Shown: in pieces, positions 1 through 5,263 of the stretch
Position numbering within the stretch: the first letter of the stretch is position 1
Layout: each line of letters starts with the position of its first letter
Origin: Flaviramulus sp.
GTDB lineage: Bacteria > Bacteroidota > Bacteroidia > Flavobacteriales > Flavobacteriaceae
Length of the DNA: 5,263 bases
Assembly (NCBI GenBank): GCA_023255235.1
Contig: JALRJA010000201.1
Coordinates: 1 to 5,263, forward strand
Reading direction: 5' to 3'
Notes under the pieces: model-generated
The model's input: only the letters and a program-made list of their open reading frames with translations
The model's database searches: none
What the model was told of the DNA's origin: nothing
Position numbers and translations under genes: made by a program

Positions 1-1
1 C

Positions 2-415
2 GCACATTTAAATGCTGAAAATTTTGTTTTTCCTTATAAATCTGAATACTTTGATAAAATCTTTTCATTTTCGGTTTTCACCCATATGCAACTAGATGAA
101 ATTCAAAATTATTTTGGTGAGATTAATAGAGTTCTTAAAGAAAACGGATTAGCTTTTTCTACTTTTTTTCTTTACAATGACGAAGATGAAACGTTTATAG
201 CCACTAAATCAGGATTTAGTTTTCCTAATAAAAAAAATGGATATAGATTGATGAATAACAAAGTCAAATCAGGAAATATAGCAATACACAAAGACACTTT
301 ACAAAGTATGTTAAACAAAGAAAAGCTTAGTATTGTAAAAATTATTGATGGGTTTTGGAAAGGCAATATTAAAACCCAAGAATATCAAGATATTGTTATT
401 TTTAAAAAACAATAA
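2..415 (+). CDS. Class I SAM-dependent methyltransferase, C-terminal part (5' end cut by window edge)
   Basis: The reading frame is open from base 2, upstream of the first in-frame ATG at 86, so this is the end of a longer gene and the ATG is internal. About 137 residues are visible. The segment before the ATG contains FDKIFSFSVFTHM, the strand-4 region of a Rossmann-fold methyltransferase. It is followed by an LDEIQNYFGEINRVLKENG helix and the strand of the 'L+PGG' type, here changed to LKENGLAFSTFF. The C-terminus (GFWKGNIKTQEYQDIVIF) has the final-strand pattern common in this superfamily. The SAM-binding glycine motif would lie to the left, outside the window. The substrate cannot be inferred: relatives act on small molecules, sugars, lipids or proteins. 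No downstream gene is close enough to suggest an operon, since dnaX starts 152 bases later behind its own candidate promoter. The fold is fairly certain and the function unknown. Confidence 0.8.
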   Translation, partial: AHLNAENFVFPYKSEYFDKIFSFSVFTHMQLDEIQNYFGEINRVLKENGLAFSTFFLYNDEDETFIATKSGFSFPNKKNGYRLMNNKVKSGNIAIHKDTLQSMLNKEKLSIVKIIDGFWKGNIKTQEYQDIVIFKKQ

Positions 416-476
416 GGGAAAAACACTATTGAAGCAAAAGATTTTTATTTAAAATATAATAGAGATTTATGCCTTA

Positions 477-516
477 TAAGAATTGTTAATAACTCCTATT
501 AAATTATAGATTCTTA
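477..516. repeat. Nested inverted repeats between methyltransferase and dnaX
   Basis: An outer perfect 7-bp pair, TAAGAAT (477-483) with ATTCTTA (510-516), encloses an inner perfect 6-bp pair, TTAATA (486-491) with TATTAA (497-502), around a 5-base loop. Transcribed, this could fold as a two-stem hairpin, but both stems are AT-rich and weak. It could be the transcript end of the methyltransferase gene, an operator for dnaX, or chance in AT-rich DNA. It has no following U-run, which argues against a classical intrinsic terminator. Confidence 0.3.
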
Positions 517-520
517 ATTA

Positions 521-534
521 CCATTTTTAAATGG
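521..534. repeat. Short palindrome upstream of the dnaX promoter box
   Basis: CCATTT (521-526) and AAATGG (529-534) are perfect complements separated by two bases. A 2-base loop is too tight, so as RNA it would form about 5 bp with a 4-base loop. It is followed by AATTTTT, which gives a weak terminator-like look, and it sits 6 bases before the candidate -7 box. Its role is unknown: it could be a protein-binding dyad or a weak terminator. Confidence 0.25.
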
Positions 535-540
535 AATTTT

Positions 541-548
541 TAACTTTG
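541..548 (+). promoter_or_regulatory. Candidate Bacteroidota-type -7 promoter box for dnaX
   Basis: TAACTTTG followed by T matches the TAnnTTTGY box used by the primary sigma factor of Bacteroidota. No proper TTG lies at the -33 distance; the nearest is TTA at 518-520, 20 bases upstream. Transcription would begin near 555, giving a leader of only about 13 bases before the dnaX ATG at 568. The box is seen directly; its use is inferred. Confidence 0.4.
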
Positions 549-567
549 TTTTTTCTAAGTTATATTA

Positions 568-2289
568 ATGGAACATTTTGTAGTATCGGCTCGTAAATAC
601 AGACCTCAAACTTTTAAAGATGTTGTTGGGCAACAAGCTATTACAAATACCCTTCTTAACGCTATTAAAAACAATCATTTAGCTCAAGCCTTATTATTTA
701 CAGGTCCTAGAGGCGTAGGAAAAACAACTTGTGCCAGAATTTTAGCAAAAATGATTAATAGCAATGGTTCTGAAACTGGTGATGAAGATTTTGCTTTTAA
801 TATTTTTGAACTAGATGCTGCCTCAAATAATTCGGTAGATGATATAAGAAATTTAACAGACCAAGTTAGAATACCACCTCAAGTAGGTAAATATAAAGTT
901 TATATTATTGATGAAGTGCACATGCTGTCACAGGCTGCTTTTAATGCTTTTTTAAAAACGTTAGAAGAACCGCCAAAGCATTGCATCTTTATTTTAGCTA
1001 CTACTGAAAAGCATAAAATAATACCTACTATTTTATCGCGTTGTCAAATATTTGATTTTAAACGCATTACAGTTAAAGACGCTAAAGCCTATTTACAGCA
1101 TATTGCTAATGAACAAGATATTATTGCAGATGATGATGCTTTACATATAATTGCACAAAAGGCAGATGGTGCTATGCGAGATGCCTTATCTATTTTTGAT
1201 AGAGTGGTTAGTTTTTCAGGAAAAAACCTAACTAGACAAGCTGTTACCGAGAACCTAAATGTGCTTGATTATGAAACCTATTTTACCAGTACAGATTTAA
1301 TTCTAGAAAATAAAATCCCTGAATTGTTACTACAATTCAACAATACCTTATCAAAAGGGTTTGATGGGCATCATTACATAACTGGTTTAGCCTCTCATTT
1401 TAGAGATTTATTGGTTAGTAAAACACCAAAAACTATTGAATTACTTGAAATTGGCGATGAAACCAAAGAAAAATATTTAGAACAATCTAAAAAACCAACG
1501 CAAGCATTTTTATTGCAAGCTATTAATTTAGCCAATGAATGCGATCTCAAATACAAAACAAGTAAAAACCAACGGTTACTCGTTGAGTTATGCCTAATGC
1601 AATTAGCCTCTATCACTTTTGATGGAGAAAAAAAAAATAGCAAAAACTATATAATTCCGGCTTCTTATTTTAAAAATAAAGGCATCACGCCTATTGCAAT
1701 AAAAATACCTGAAACAAAAGAAGAAGAAATTTCTATTGAAAATACAGAAAAAAAACCAATTATTTCTAAAACACCTGAAGCAACTATAGACATAGACACA
1801 TTGCCAAAAATTGCTTTAAAAAAAGAGGCGAAACGACAATCAGGACTTTCATTAAGTAGTATTAAAACAAAAAAAGAACATTCTATTAAGCAAATGGATG
1901 TTGTTATTAATGAAGACGATTTGCCTAAAGATCCGTTTTCAGAAAACGACTTGATTATTGTCTGGAAAGCTTATACCGAAGATTTAAGAACTAAGGGCAA
2001 ACACAACTTGGCTTCTATTTTATCTATTGATATTCCAAAAGTTAATGATACAACAATTTTTTTAGAATTTCCAAATCAAACGAATAAAATAGAACTTGAA
2101 AAAAATCAGTATGATATTCTTTCCTATCTAAGAAAAAAACTAAATAACTATCATATTAGTTTTGAAATTTCTGTTAATGAAGAAATAGAAAAGCAATTTG
2201 CTTATACGCCATTAGAAAAATTTGAAAAATTAAAAGAGAAAAATCCTTCTATAGATTTGTTAAGAAAAACCTTTGATTTAGATGTTTAA
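568..2289 (+). CDS. dnaX: DNA polymerase III subunit tau (clamp loader, DnaX)
   Basis: This is the ATPase subunit of the replication clamp loader, which opens the sliding clamp and, through its C-terminus, tethers the polymerase. The 573 residues contain the AAA+ core with Walker A GPRGVGKT (46-53), Walker B IIDEVH (113-118), sensor 1 ILATTE (142-147), the SRC motif with arginine finger R158, and sensor 2 GAMRDALS (201-208). The collar domain III runs from about 222 to 349. A charged, Lys/Glu-rich linker covers about 352-455. A C-terminal domain (456-573) ends in the YTPLEKFEKLKEKNPSIDLLRKTFDLDV-type tail, which should carry the polymerase contact. The start MEHFVVSARKYRPQTF matches the family N-terminus. 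The four-cysteine zinc module usual after Walker A is absent: no cysteine lies between C55 and C139. A ten-A run at codons 354-357 could yield a short gamma form (see separate entry). The leader has no Shine-Dalgarno sequence. Confidence 0.97.
   Translation: MEHFVVSARKYRPQTFKDVVGQQAITNTLLNAIKNNHLAQALLFTGPRGVGKTTCARILAKMINSNGSETGDEDFAFNIFELDAASNNSVDDIRNLTDQVRIPPQVGKYKVYIIDEVHMLSQAAFNAFLKTLEEPPKHCIFILATTEKHKIIPTILSRCQIFDFKRITVKDAKAYLQHIANEQDIIADDDALHIIAQKADGAMRDALSIFDRVVSFSGKNLTRQAVTENLNVLDYETYFTSTDLILENKIPELLLQFNNTLSKGFDGHHYITGLASHFRDLLVSKTPKTIELLEIGDETKEKYLEQSKKPTQAFLLQAINLANECDLKYKTSKNQRLLVELCLMQLASITFDGEKKNSKNYIIPASYFKNKGITPIAIKIPETKEEEISIENTEKKPIISKTPEATIDIDTLPKIALKKEAKRQSGLSLSSIKTKKEHSIKQMDVVINEDDLPKDPFSENDLIIVWKAYTEDLRTKGKHNLASILSIDIPKVNDTTIFLEFPNQTNKIELEKNQYDILSYLRKKLNNYHISFEISVNEEIEKQFAYTPLEKFEKLKEKNPSIDLLRKTFDLDV
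1627..1640 (+). promoter_or_regulatory. Candidate slippage/frameshift site in dnaX (A10 followed by -1 frame TAG)
   Basis: Ten consecutive A (1628-1637) are read GAA AAA AAA AAT as residues E354-N357. A -1 ribosomal shift, or an mRNA with one extra A, reads GAA AAA AAA AAA TAG and stops at 1638-1640, giving a 357-residue product. A one-base deletion instead reaches TAA at 1652-1654, giving 361 residues. Both products keep the AAA+ core and collar and lose the linker and polymerase-binding domain, as gamma does in Escherichia coli (ribosomal -1 frameshift) and Thermus thermophilus (transcriptional slippage on an A9 run). The sequence and stops are seen; expression is inferred. Confidence 0.6.
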
Positions 2290-2370
2290 ATTACCCTGTA
2301 ACAATAAGATACATGCACTATTTTTAACATAGAATTGATGATATTCTTACTAATTTAAAAAAGTAAAACA

Positions 2371-2952
2371 ATGTTAGGACTTAAATTACCAACAGACCCA
2401 CGCTGGGTGAATATAGTTGAAAAAAACATAGAAGACATATTAACAGACCACGCCTTTTGTGAACAAAAAGCAACTAGTACGGCAATTTCACTAATAGTGA
2501 GTTTTCCTGAATACACCGATTTAGTGCAAGAAATGGTGGCATTAGTTAAAGAAGAAATTAGCCATTTTAAAATGGTTCATGATAAAATTATAAAGCGTGG
2601 CTGGACACTTGGTAGAGACAGACGTGATGATTATGTAGTAGCGCTTTTAAAGTTTTTTCCTAAAGGCGGAAGCCGAACAACACAATTAGTACATAGATTG
2701 CTTTATGCTGCTTTAATTGAAGCAAGAAGTTGTGAGCGTTTTAGGCTACTATCTATAGAATTAAAAGACAAAGAATTGGCTTTATTTTATAAAAATTTAA
2801 TGGTAAGTGAAGCCAATCATTATACCATGTTTTTGGGTTTTGCTAGACAATATGGCAATAAAAAAGAAGTTGATGCTAAATGGCAACAACTCCTAGATTA
2901 TGAAGCTAAAATTATGGCTAACTTAGGTAAAAAAGGAACTGTTCACGGTTAA
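2371..2952 (+). CDS. miaE: tRNA-(ms2io6A)-hydroxylase MiaE
   Basis: MiaE is an O2-dependent non-haem diiron enzyme. It hydroxylates the isopentenyl side chain of 2-methylthio-N6-isopentenyladenosine at position 37 of tRNAs reading codons that begin with U, and it acts after MiaA and MiaB. The 193-residue protein is an all-helical ferritin-like bundle. Its likely iron ligands are E31 (in CEQKA), E62 and H65 (an ExxH motif in EEISHF), E117 (in LIEARSCER), and E147 and H150 (a second ExxH in SEANHY). The complete ligand set suggests an active enzyme in an aerobic cell. The length fits the shorter MiaE forms. The gene starts 81 bases after dnaX. A weak TAGAATTG at 2330-2337 differs by one base from the -7 consensus and lacks a -33 partner, so either its own promoter or read-through from dnaX is possible. 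The leader is A-rich with no Shine-Dalgarno sequence. Confidence 0.95.
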   Translation: MLGLKLPTDPRWVNIVEKNIEDILTDHAFCEQKATSTAISLIVSFPEYTDLVQEMVALVKEEISHFKMVHDKIIKRGWTLGRDRRDDYVVALLKFFPKGGSRTTQLVHRLLYAALIEARSCERFRLLSIELKDKELALFYKNLMVSEANHYTMFLGFARQYGNKKEVDAKWQQLLDYEAKIMANLGKKGTVHG

Positions 2953-2978
2953 ACTTTAAACTAAGTATAACAAAGATG
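2953..2978. other. Short convergent gap between miaE and ettA
   Basis: Two genes meet tail to tail across 26 bases. I see no hairpin with a U-run in the gap on either strand, so transcripts may terminate inside, or overlap with, the neighbouring gene. Confidence 0.5.
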
Positions 2979-4670
2979 CTATTCCCTTACCAGTTTCTTG
3001 TATTTAATACGTTTTGGCATCAAATCACCTAAACGTTTCTTTTTATTGTCTTCATATTCACTAAAACTACCTTCAAAAAAATATACTTCACTATTACCTT
3101 CAAAAGCTAAAATATGAGTGCAAATTCTATCTAAAAACCATCTGTCATGCGATATTACAACGGCACACCCAGCAAAATTTTCTAAACCTTCTTCTAAGGC
3201 TCTTAAGGTATTTACATCAAGATCGTTTGTTGGCTCATCTAAAAGCAATACATTGCCTTCTTCTTTTAGTGTCATTGCCAAGTGCAAACGGTTTCTTTCA
3301 CCACCAGACAGTAATTTTACTTTTTTGTTTTGTTCGCTTCCACTAAAGTTAAAACGACTTAAATAAGCTCTTGAGTTTACTTGTCTCTCACCCATCATTA
3401 TCAACTCTTGTTCGTCACTAAAGTTTTGCCATATAGATTTTTCTGGGTCTATATTAGAATGACTTTGATCTACATAAGCAATTTTGGCAGTATCACCCAC
3501 TATAAACTCACCTTTATCGGGTAATTCTTCGCCCATAATCATTTTAAAAATGGTGGTTTTACCAGCTCCATTTGGTCCAATAACACCAACAATTCCGGCT
3601 TGTGGTAAATTAAAATGTAATTCTTCGTATAATAATTTATCGTCAAACCCTTTACTAACACCTTTACATTCAATAACATTAGTTCCTAAACGAGGTCCGT
3701 TTGGAATATATATTTCGAGTTTTTCGTCTAGTTGTTTTTGGTCTTGACTCAATAATTTGTCATAATTGTTTAAACGTGCTTTTTGCTTGGTTTGTCTGCC
3801 TTTAGCACCTTGTCGTACCCATTCTAACTCTCGCTCTAAAGTTTTTTGACGTTTTGATGCCGCCTTACCTTCTTGAGCCATTCGTTTTGATTTTTGGTCT
3901 AACCAAGACGAATAATTTCCTTTCCAAGGAATACCTTCTCCTCTATCTAGTTCTAAAATCCAGCCGGCAACATTATCTAAAAAATACCTATCGTGGGTAA
4001 CTGCTATTACAGTGCCTTTATACTGTGCTAAATGCTGTTCTAACCAATGTACAGATTCTGCATCTAAGTGGTTAGTAGGTTCATCCAACAATAACACATC
4101 TGGTTCTTGCAATAACAATCTACACAAAGCAACACGACGACGTTCACCTCCAGAAAGTAAGCTAATTTTTTTATCACCATCTGGCGTACGAAGCGCATCC
4201 ATGGCAATTTCCAATTTAGTATCTAATTCCCAAGCATTAGAAGCATCAATTCTATCTTGAAGGTCGGCTTGTCTAGCCATTAATTTATCCATTTTGTCTG
4301 GGTTAGAATATACTTCTTCCAAACCAAACATATCGTTAATTTTATTGTATTCATCAAGAATAGCTACCGTTTCTGCAGCACCTTCTCTTACAATTTCAAT
4401 AACCGTTTTATTTTCATCAAGCTTTGGTTCTTGCTCTAAATAGCCAACCGAGTAGTCTTGCAAAAACGTAACATCACCTTGATAGTTTTTATCAATGCCT
4501 GCAATTATTTTAAGTAACGTAGATTTACCCGAACCATTTAAACCTAAAATACCAATTTTAACACCGTAAAAAAAACTTAAATAAATATTTTTTAAAACTG
4601 GTGTATTTGCACCTTGAAACGTCTTGGTTAACCCAGACATTGAAAATATTACTTTCTTATCGTCACTCAT
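2979..4670 (-). CDS. ettA: Energy-dependent translational throttle protein EttA (ABC-F ATPase)
   Basis: EttA is a soluble ABC-F protein that binds the ribosomal E site and couples formation of the first peptide bonds to the ATP/ADP ratio. The 563 residues carry two ABC cassettes. The first has Walker [10 protein letters not shown] (43-51), signature LLSGGERRR (171-179), Walker [12 protein letters not shown] (193-203, catalytic E197) and switch H226. The second has GPNGAGKTT (365-373), LLSGGERNR (453-461), [11 protein letters not shown] (475-485, catalytic E479) and H508. The arm subdomain lies at about 90-145. The linker that contacts P-site tRNA (about 245-325) includes [11 protein letters not shown] and the basic [17 protein letters not shown]. 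The [10 protein letters not shown]-terminus is characteristic of EttA and argues against Uup or antibiotic-resistance ABC-F types. Both ATPase sites look intact. The start [18 protein letters not shown] aligns with the family N-terminus. The gene converges on miaE with a 26-base gap, and the small membrane-protein gene lies 131 bases upstream on the same strand. Confidence 0.96.
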   Translation of the reverse strand: MSDDKKVIFSMSGLTKTFQGANTPVLKNIYLSFFYGVKIGILGLNGSGKSTLLKIIAGIDKNYQGDVTFLQDYSVGYLEQEPKLDENKTVIEIVREGAAETVAILDEYNKINDMFGLEEVYSNPDKMDKLMARQADLQDRIDASNAWELDTKLEIAMDALRTPDGDKKISLLSGGERRRVALCRLLLQEPDVLLLDEPTNHLDAESVHWLEQHLAQYKGTVIAVTHDRYFLDNVAGWILELDRGEGIPWKGNYSSWLDQKSKRMAQEGKAASKRQKTLERELEWVRQGAKGRQTKQKARLNNYDKLLSQDQKQLDEKLEIYIPNGPRLGTNVIECKGVSKGFDDKLLYEELHFNLPQAGIVGVIGPNGAGKTTIFKMIMGEELPDKGEFIVGDTAKIAYVDQSHSNIDPEKSIWQNFSDEQELIMMGERQVNSRAYLSRFNFSGSEQNKKVKLLSGGERNRLHLAMTLKEEGNVLLLDEPTNDLDVNTLRALEEGLENFAGCAVVISHDRWFLDRICTHILAFEGNSEVYFFEGSFSEYEDNKKKRLGDLMPKRIKYKKLVRE

Positions 4671-4679
4671 TATTGTTTA

Positions 4680-4782
4680 TTGTTAAGTTATTTGCTGCTA
4701 AGCTGTTTTTACTGATAATTTAGAATTAATAAGTGTCTTAACTGTTTTTAGCTGTTGGTTTAAAGTTGCTTAAACTTAACAA
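4680..4782. repeat. 10-bp inverted repeat spanning the ettA leader region
   Basis: TTGTTAAGTT (4680-4689) and AACTTAACAA (4773-4782) are perfect reverse complements 83 bases apart, bracketing almost the whole gap between the membrane-protein gene and ettA. In an ettA-sense transcript the downstream arm would end 10 bases before the ATG, so pairing could fold the leader next to the start. A partial copy, CTTAAC, recurs at 4737-4742. Inside the gap the 9-mer CTGTTTTTA occurs twice (4703-4711 and 4742-4750). No TAnnTTTG box is visible for ettA in this gap. A leader structure, a pair of binding sites, or AT-rich coincidence are all possible. Confidence 0.35.
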
Positions 4783-4801
4783 CAACCTAATAAACTTTTT
4801 A

Positions 4802-4984
4802 TTACACTCTGCCTTTTAAAGCGTTAAAAACCCATGCAATGGCAAAAAAACCAAAACCTACGGTTGCAAAGCCCCAACCTGCTACATCATTATACCTATA
4901 AGCTCCCATTAATATTAGAACTACACCCATAATAATCATTAAAACTGTTGCCCAAGCCAACACTGTATTTTTATTCATTGCCAT
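4802..4984 (-). CDS. Small two-helix membrane protein (resembles the CAL67264 family of Flavobacteriaceae)
   Basis: This 60-residue protein has a short N-terminus (MAMNKNT) and two hydrophobic helices at about 8-28 and 36-55. They are joined by a short polar turn (YRYNDVAG), and the protein ends in a basic tail (KGRV). This predicts a small inner-membrane hairpin with both ends on the same side; the basic tail suggests the cytoplasm. From memory it resembles the uncharacterised 'CAL67264 family membrane protein' of flavobacteria; no function is known to me. The ATG at 4984 is used, though M3 at 4978 is an alternative. It is codirectional with ettA and could share its transcript. The structured element at 5005-5124 sits 20 bases upstream of its start. 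The compositionally ordinary hydrophobic pattern with conserved-looking W, G and F positions (VAGWGFATVGFGFFAIAWVFNALKG) supports a real gene. Confidence 0.85.
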   Translation of the reverse strand: MAMNKNTVLAWATVLMIIMGVVLILMGAYRYNDVAGWGFATVGFGFFAIAWVFNALKGRV

Positions 4985-5004
4985 AATTAAATTAGTTTTT
5001 TAAG

Positions 5005-5124
5005 GCGCAACCTTGAAAAGCAAGGTCGGGCTTTTCGCTATATCTTTTTTATTTTTTAACCCAAAGATTACAAGAAGATGTTTTTGCAAACACATAAAAA
5101 GGATGCCGCTTCAATCCCTTGCGC
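5005..5124. repeat. Structured intergenic element with GCGCAA/TTGCGC inverted ends
   Basis: The element begins with GCGCAA (5005-5010) and ends with its exact reverse complement TTGCGC (5119-5124). Just inside the left end is a perfect 6-bp hairpin, ACCTTG (5010-5015) with CAAGGT (5021-5026), loop AAAAG. Next comes CGGGCTTTTCGCTATATC (5027-5044) running into a T-run. After a variable-looking middle, AAAAAGGAT (5096-5104) leads into GCCGCTTCAATCCC (5105-5118). ATC-TTTTT on the left pairs with AAAAAG-GAT on the right with a one-base bulge, so the whole element can fold on itself. I recall very similar boxes in intergenic DNA of other Flavobacteriaceae, so it may be a dispersed repeat or a non-coding RNA; Flavo-1 RNA is one candidate name that I could not check. 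The strand is undetermined. It lies upstream of the small membrane-protein gene. Confidence 0.5.
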
Positions 5125-5263
5125 AAATTCACAGCACAAATATCGTATTTTTATATATAAAAGCATCTTTTTAAAAATATAATTTTAACGTTTAACAACT
5201 ATTTTTATATTTAAACAAAGTGCTATTTGTCCTAAAAAAGCGCATTTCATCCATATTTTTTTA
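5125..5263. other. AT-rich non-coding tail to the window edge
   Basis: I find no gene here. On the minus strand GATATTTG (5144-5137) is one base off the -7 promoter box and would start transcription near 5130, just outside the structured element, but no -33 TTG is present. A small dyad, ACAAA (5215-5219) with TTTGT (5226-5230), is the only other structure seen. A 20-codon minus-strand frame starting at 5254 has no coding features. Confidence 0.4.

Noticed and set aside
172..366. Open frame on the minus strand inside the methyltransferase gene
   Set aside because: It lies fully antisense to a recognisable protein fold, and its hydrophobic composition is the expected complement of a Lys/Asn-rich coding strand.
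1395..1643. Minus-strand open frame inside dnaX
   Set aside because: It is antisense to the well-supported DnaX collar domain, with no recognisable motif.
3118..4260. Several plus-strand open frames of 80-90 codons opposite ettA
   Set aside because: They mirror the ABC cassettes of EttA; their Ser/Pro/Leu-rich composition comes from the complement of the ATPase motifs.
4671..4801. Possible small gene in the gap between ettA and the membrane protein
   Set aside because: Stops are frequent in all frames and no initiation context or motif is visible; only short repeats are present.
5010..5035. Intrinsic terminator at the ACCTTG/CAAGGT hairpin
   Set aside because: The hairpin is followed by CGGGC on the plus strand and by TGCGCC on the minus strand rather than a T-run, so it does not fit a classical terminator.
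5005..5124. tRNA gene, CRISPR repeat or integron attC site in the structured element
   Set aside because: There is no cloverleaf with T-loop GTTCRA, no regularly spaced direct repeats, and no RYYYAAC/GTTRRRY core sites.
1..5263. A previously undescribed multi-gene system
   Set aside because: All the larger genes are recognisable housekeeping or common families, with intact motifs and no unusual fusions or mobile-element signs.

Overview
The window looks like chromosomal DNA from a member of the Flavobacteriaceae (Bacteroidota). The evidence is the strongly AT-rich composition, A-rich leaders in place of Shine-Dalgarno sequences, one good match to the Bacteroidota -7 promoter box (TAnnTTTG), and proteins that read as typical flavobacterial versions of DnaX, MiaE and EttA. 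The organism assignment is inference from these traits; no species is named.

Layout. The left edge holds the C-terminal part of a class I SAM-dependent methyltransferase (+). A 152-base AT-rich gap follows, with inverted repeats and a candidate promoter. Next come dnaX, the clamp-loader tau subunit (+), and, 81 bases later, miaE, a tRNA hydroxylase (+). miaE meets ettA, an ABC-F translation factor (-), tail to tail with only 26 bases between them. Upstream of ettA on the same strand lies a 60-residue two-helix membrane protein. Beyond that protein is non-coding DNA to the right edge. It contains a structured element of about 120 bp bounded by GCGCAA/TTGCGC inverted ends.

How the genes relate. 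dnaX serves replication. miaE modifies A37 of tRNAs that read U-starting codons. ettA gates ribosomes entering elongation according to ATP/ADP state. These are housekeeping genes rather than one pathway, and nothing resembles a defence, secretion or biosynthetic system. The membrane protein and ettA may share transcription, because they are codirectional and 131 bases apart, but this is not shown.

Two things deserve attention. First, dnaX carries a run of ten A exactly where the clamp-loader core ends, and a -1 shift there meets a stop codon at once, so the gene is built as if to make a short gamma form as well as tau. Second, the 120-bp element beside the membrane-protein gene has paired ends and conserved-looking boxes, and resembles a sequence I recall from other flavobacterial intergenic regions. 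I see no wholly new system here.
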